Source: Thermoguttaceae bacterium (GTDB lineage: Bacteria > Planctomycetota > Planctomycetia > Pirellulales > Thermoguttaceae). Taken from it: DNA of 5,491 nucleotides. Positions 5,334 to 5,491 of the stretch are shown here, in pieces (position 1 is the first letter of the stretch; each line of letters opens with the position of its first letter). Location of the stretch: the NCBI GenBank assembly GCA_024653385.1, contig JANLFZ010000023.1, forward strand, positions 10,703-16,193. The letters run 5' to 3'. The position numbers were made by a program, and so were the translations under genes. The notes beneath the pieces were generated by a model, which searched no databases, was not told the origin of the DNA, and saw nothing but the letters and a program-made list of their open reading frames with translations.

Positions 5334-5491
5334 CTACAGGTTCTCGACGATTTCCCGCTTGGGCACCAGGCGCACGCCGCGGCGATTGGTCACGCCACAA
5401 GCGTCCAGCCAGCGATTGCGAAGCGCGTCTTGAAGATCGTCGGTGATCTTGGGGCCCACGTCCTGGATCTTTCCCCCGGCGCGGTGCAAGT
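5334..5491 (-). CDS. C-terminal fragment of an unrecognised protein (5' end outside window)
   Basis: The last 51 residues of a minus-strand gene are present, ending KREIVENL followed by TAG at 5334-5336. The frame has strong coding character: most codons end in G or C and no stop interrupts it to the window edge. The tail is charged and probably helical in the part ITDDLQDALRNRWLDAC, followed by a basic GVTNRRGVRLVPKRE segment. I do not recognise a family, and no catalytic motif can be seen in so short a piece. It is convergent with the secreted-protein gene. Confidence 0.72.
   Translation of the reverse strand, partial: LHRAGGKIQDVGPKITDDLQDALRNRWLDACGVTNRRGVRLVPKREIVENL

Overview
The window is GC-rich bacterial DNA from what is most likely a member of the Planctomycetota. 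Three things suggest this: the style of the exported Tyr/Arg/Val-rich protein at 4541-5248, a Trm112-like protein that lacks most zinc ligands, and a tandem pair of Gfo/Idh/MocA oxidoreductases. The assignment rests on recognition by eye and no database was searched. No tRNA, rRNA, CRISPR array, transposase or phage gene was seen.

Layout. Most of the window (1-4143) is one minus-strand series, read right to left. It holds a small Trm112-like protein (3880-4143), two paralogous NAD(P)-dependent Gfo/Idh/MocA oxidoreductases (2758-3798 and 1713-2756), a HIT-family nucleotide hydrolase/phosphorylase (1144-1698), and a membrane-anchored PIN-TRAM protein of the YacL type (1-988, cut by the left edge). 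The two oxidoreductases are 1 bp apart and the HIT gene follows after 14 bp, each with a good ribosome binding site, so these three look cotranslated. The Trm112-like gene (81 bp away) and the PIN-TRAM gene (155 bp away) are looser members or separate units. Both of those gaps contain a hairpin.

A divergent non-coding region (4144-4540) separates this series from a plus-strand gene for a secreted protein (4541-5248). It contains AGGATTG-type repeats, a possible minus-strand promoter, and a 51-bp near-perfect palindrome just upstream of the secreted-protein gene. The right end (5334-5491) is the C-terminus of an unrecognised minus-strand gene, convergent with the secreted-protein gene.

Function. 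The core is probably a small metabolic operon: a duplicated sugar- or cyclitol-type dehydrogenase followed by a nucleotide-scavenging HIT enzyme. No substrate can be named from the sequence. I found no convincing new defence or mobile system. The most notable items are the duplicated oxidoreductases with an altered metal/substrate-type motif, the zinc-ligand-poor Trm112 protein, the large palindrome, and the lineage-style exported protein.
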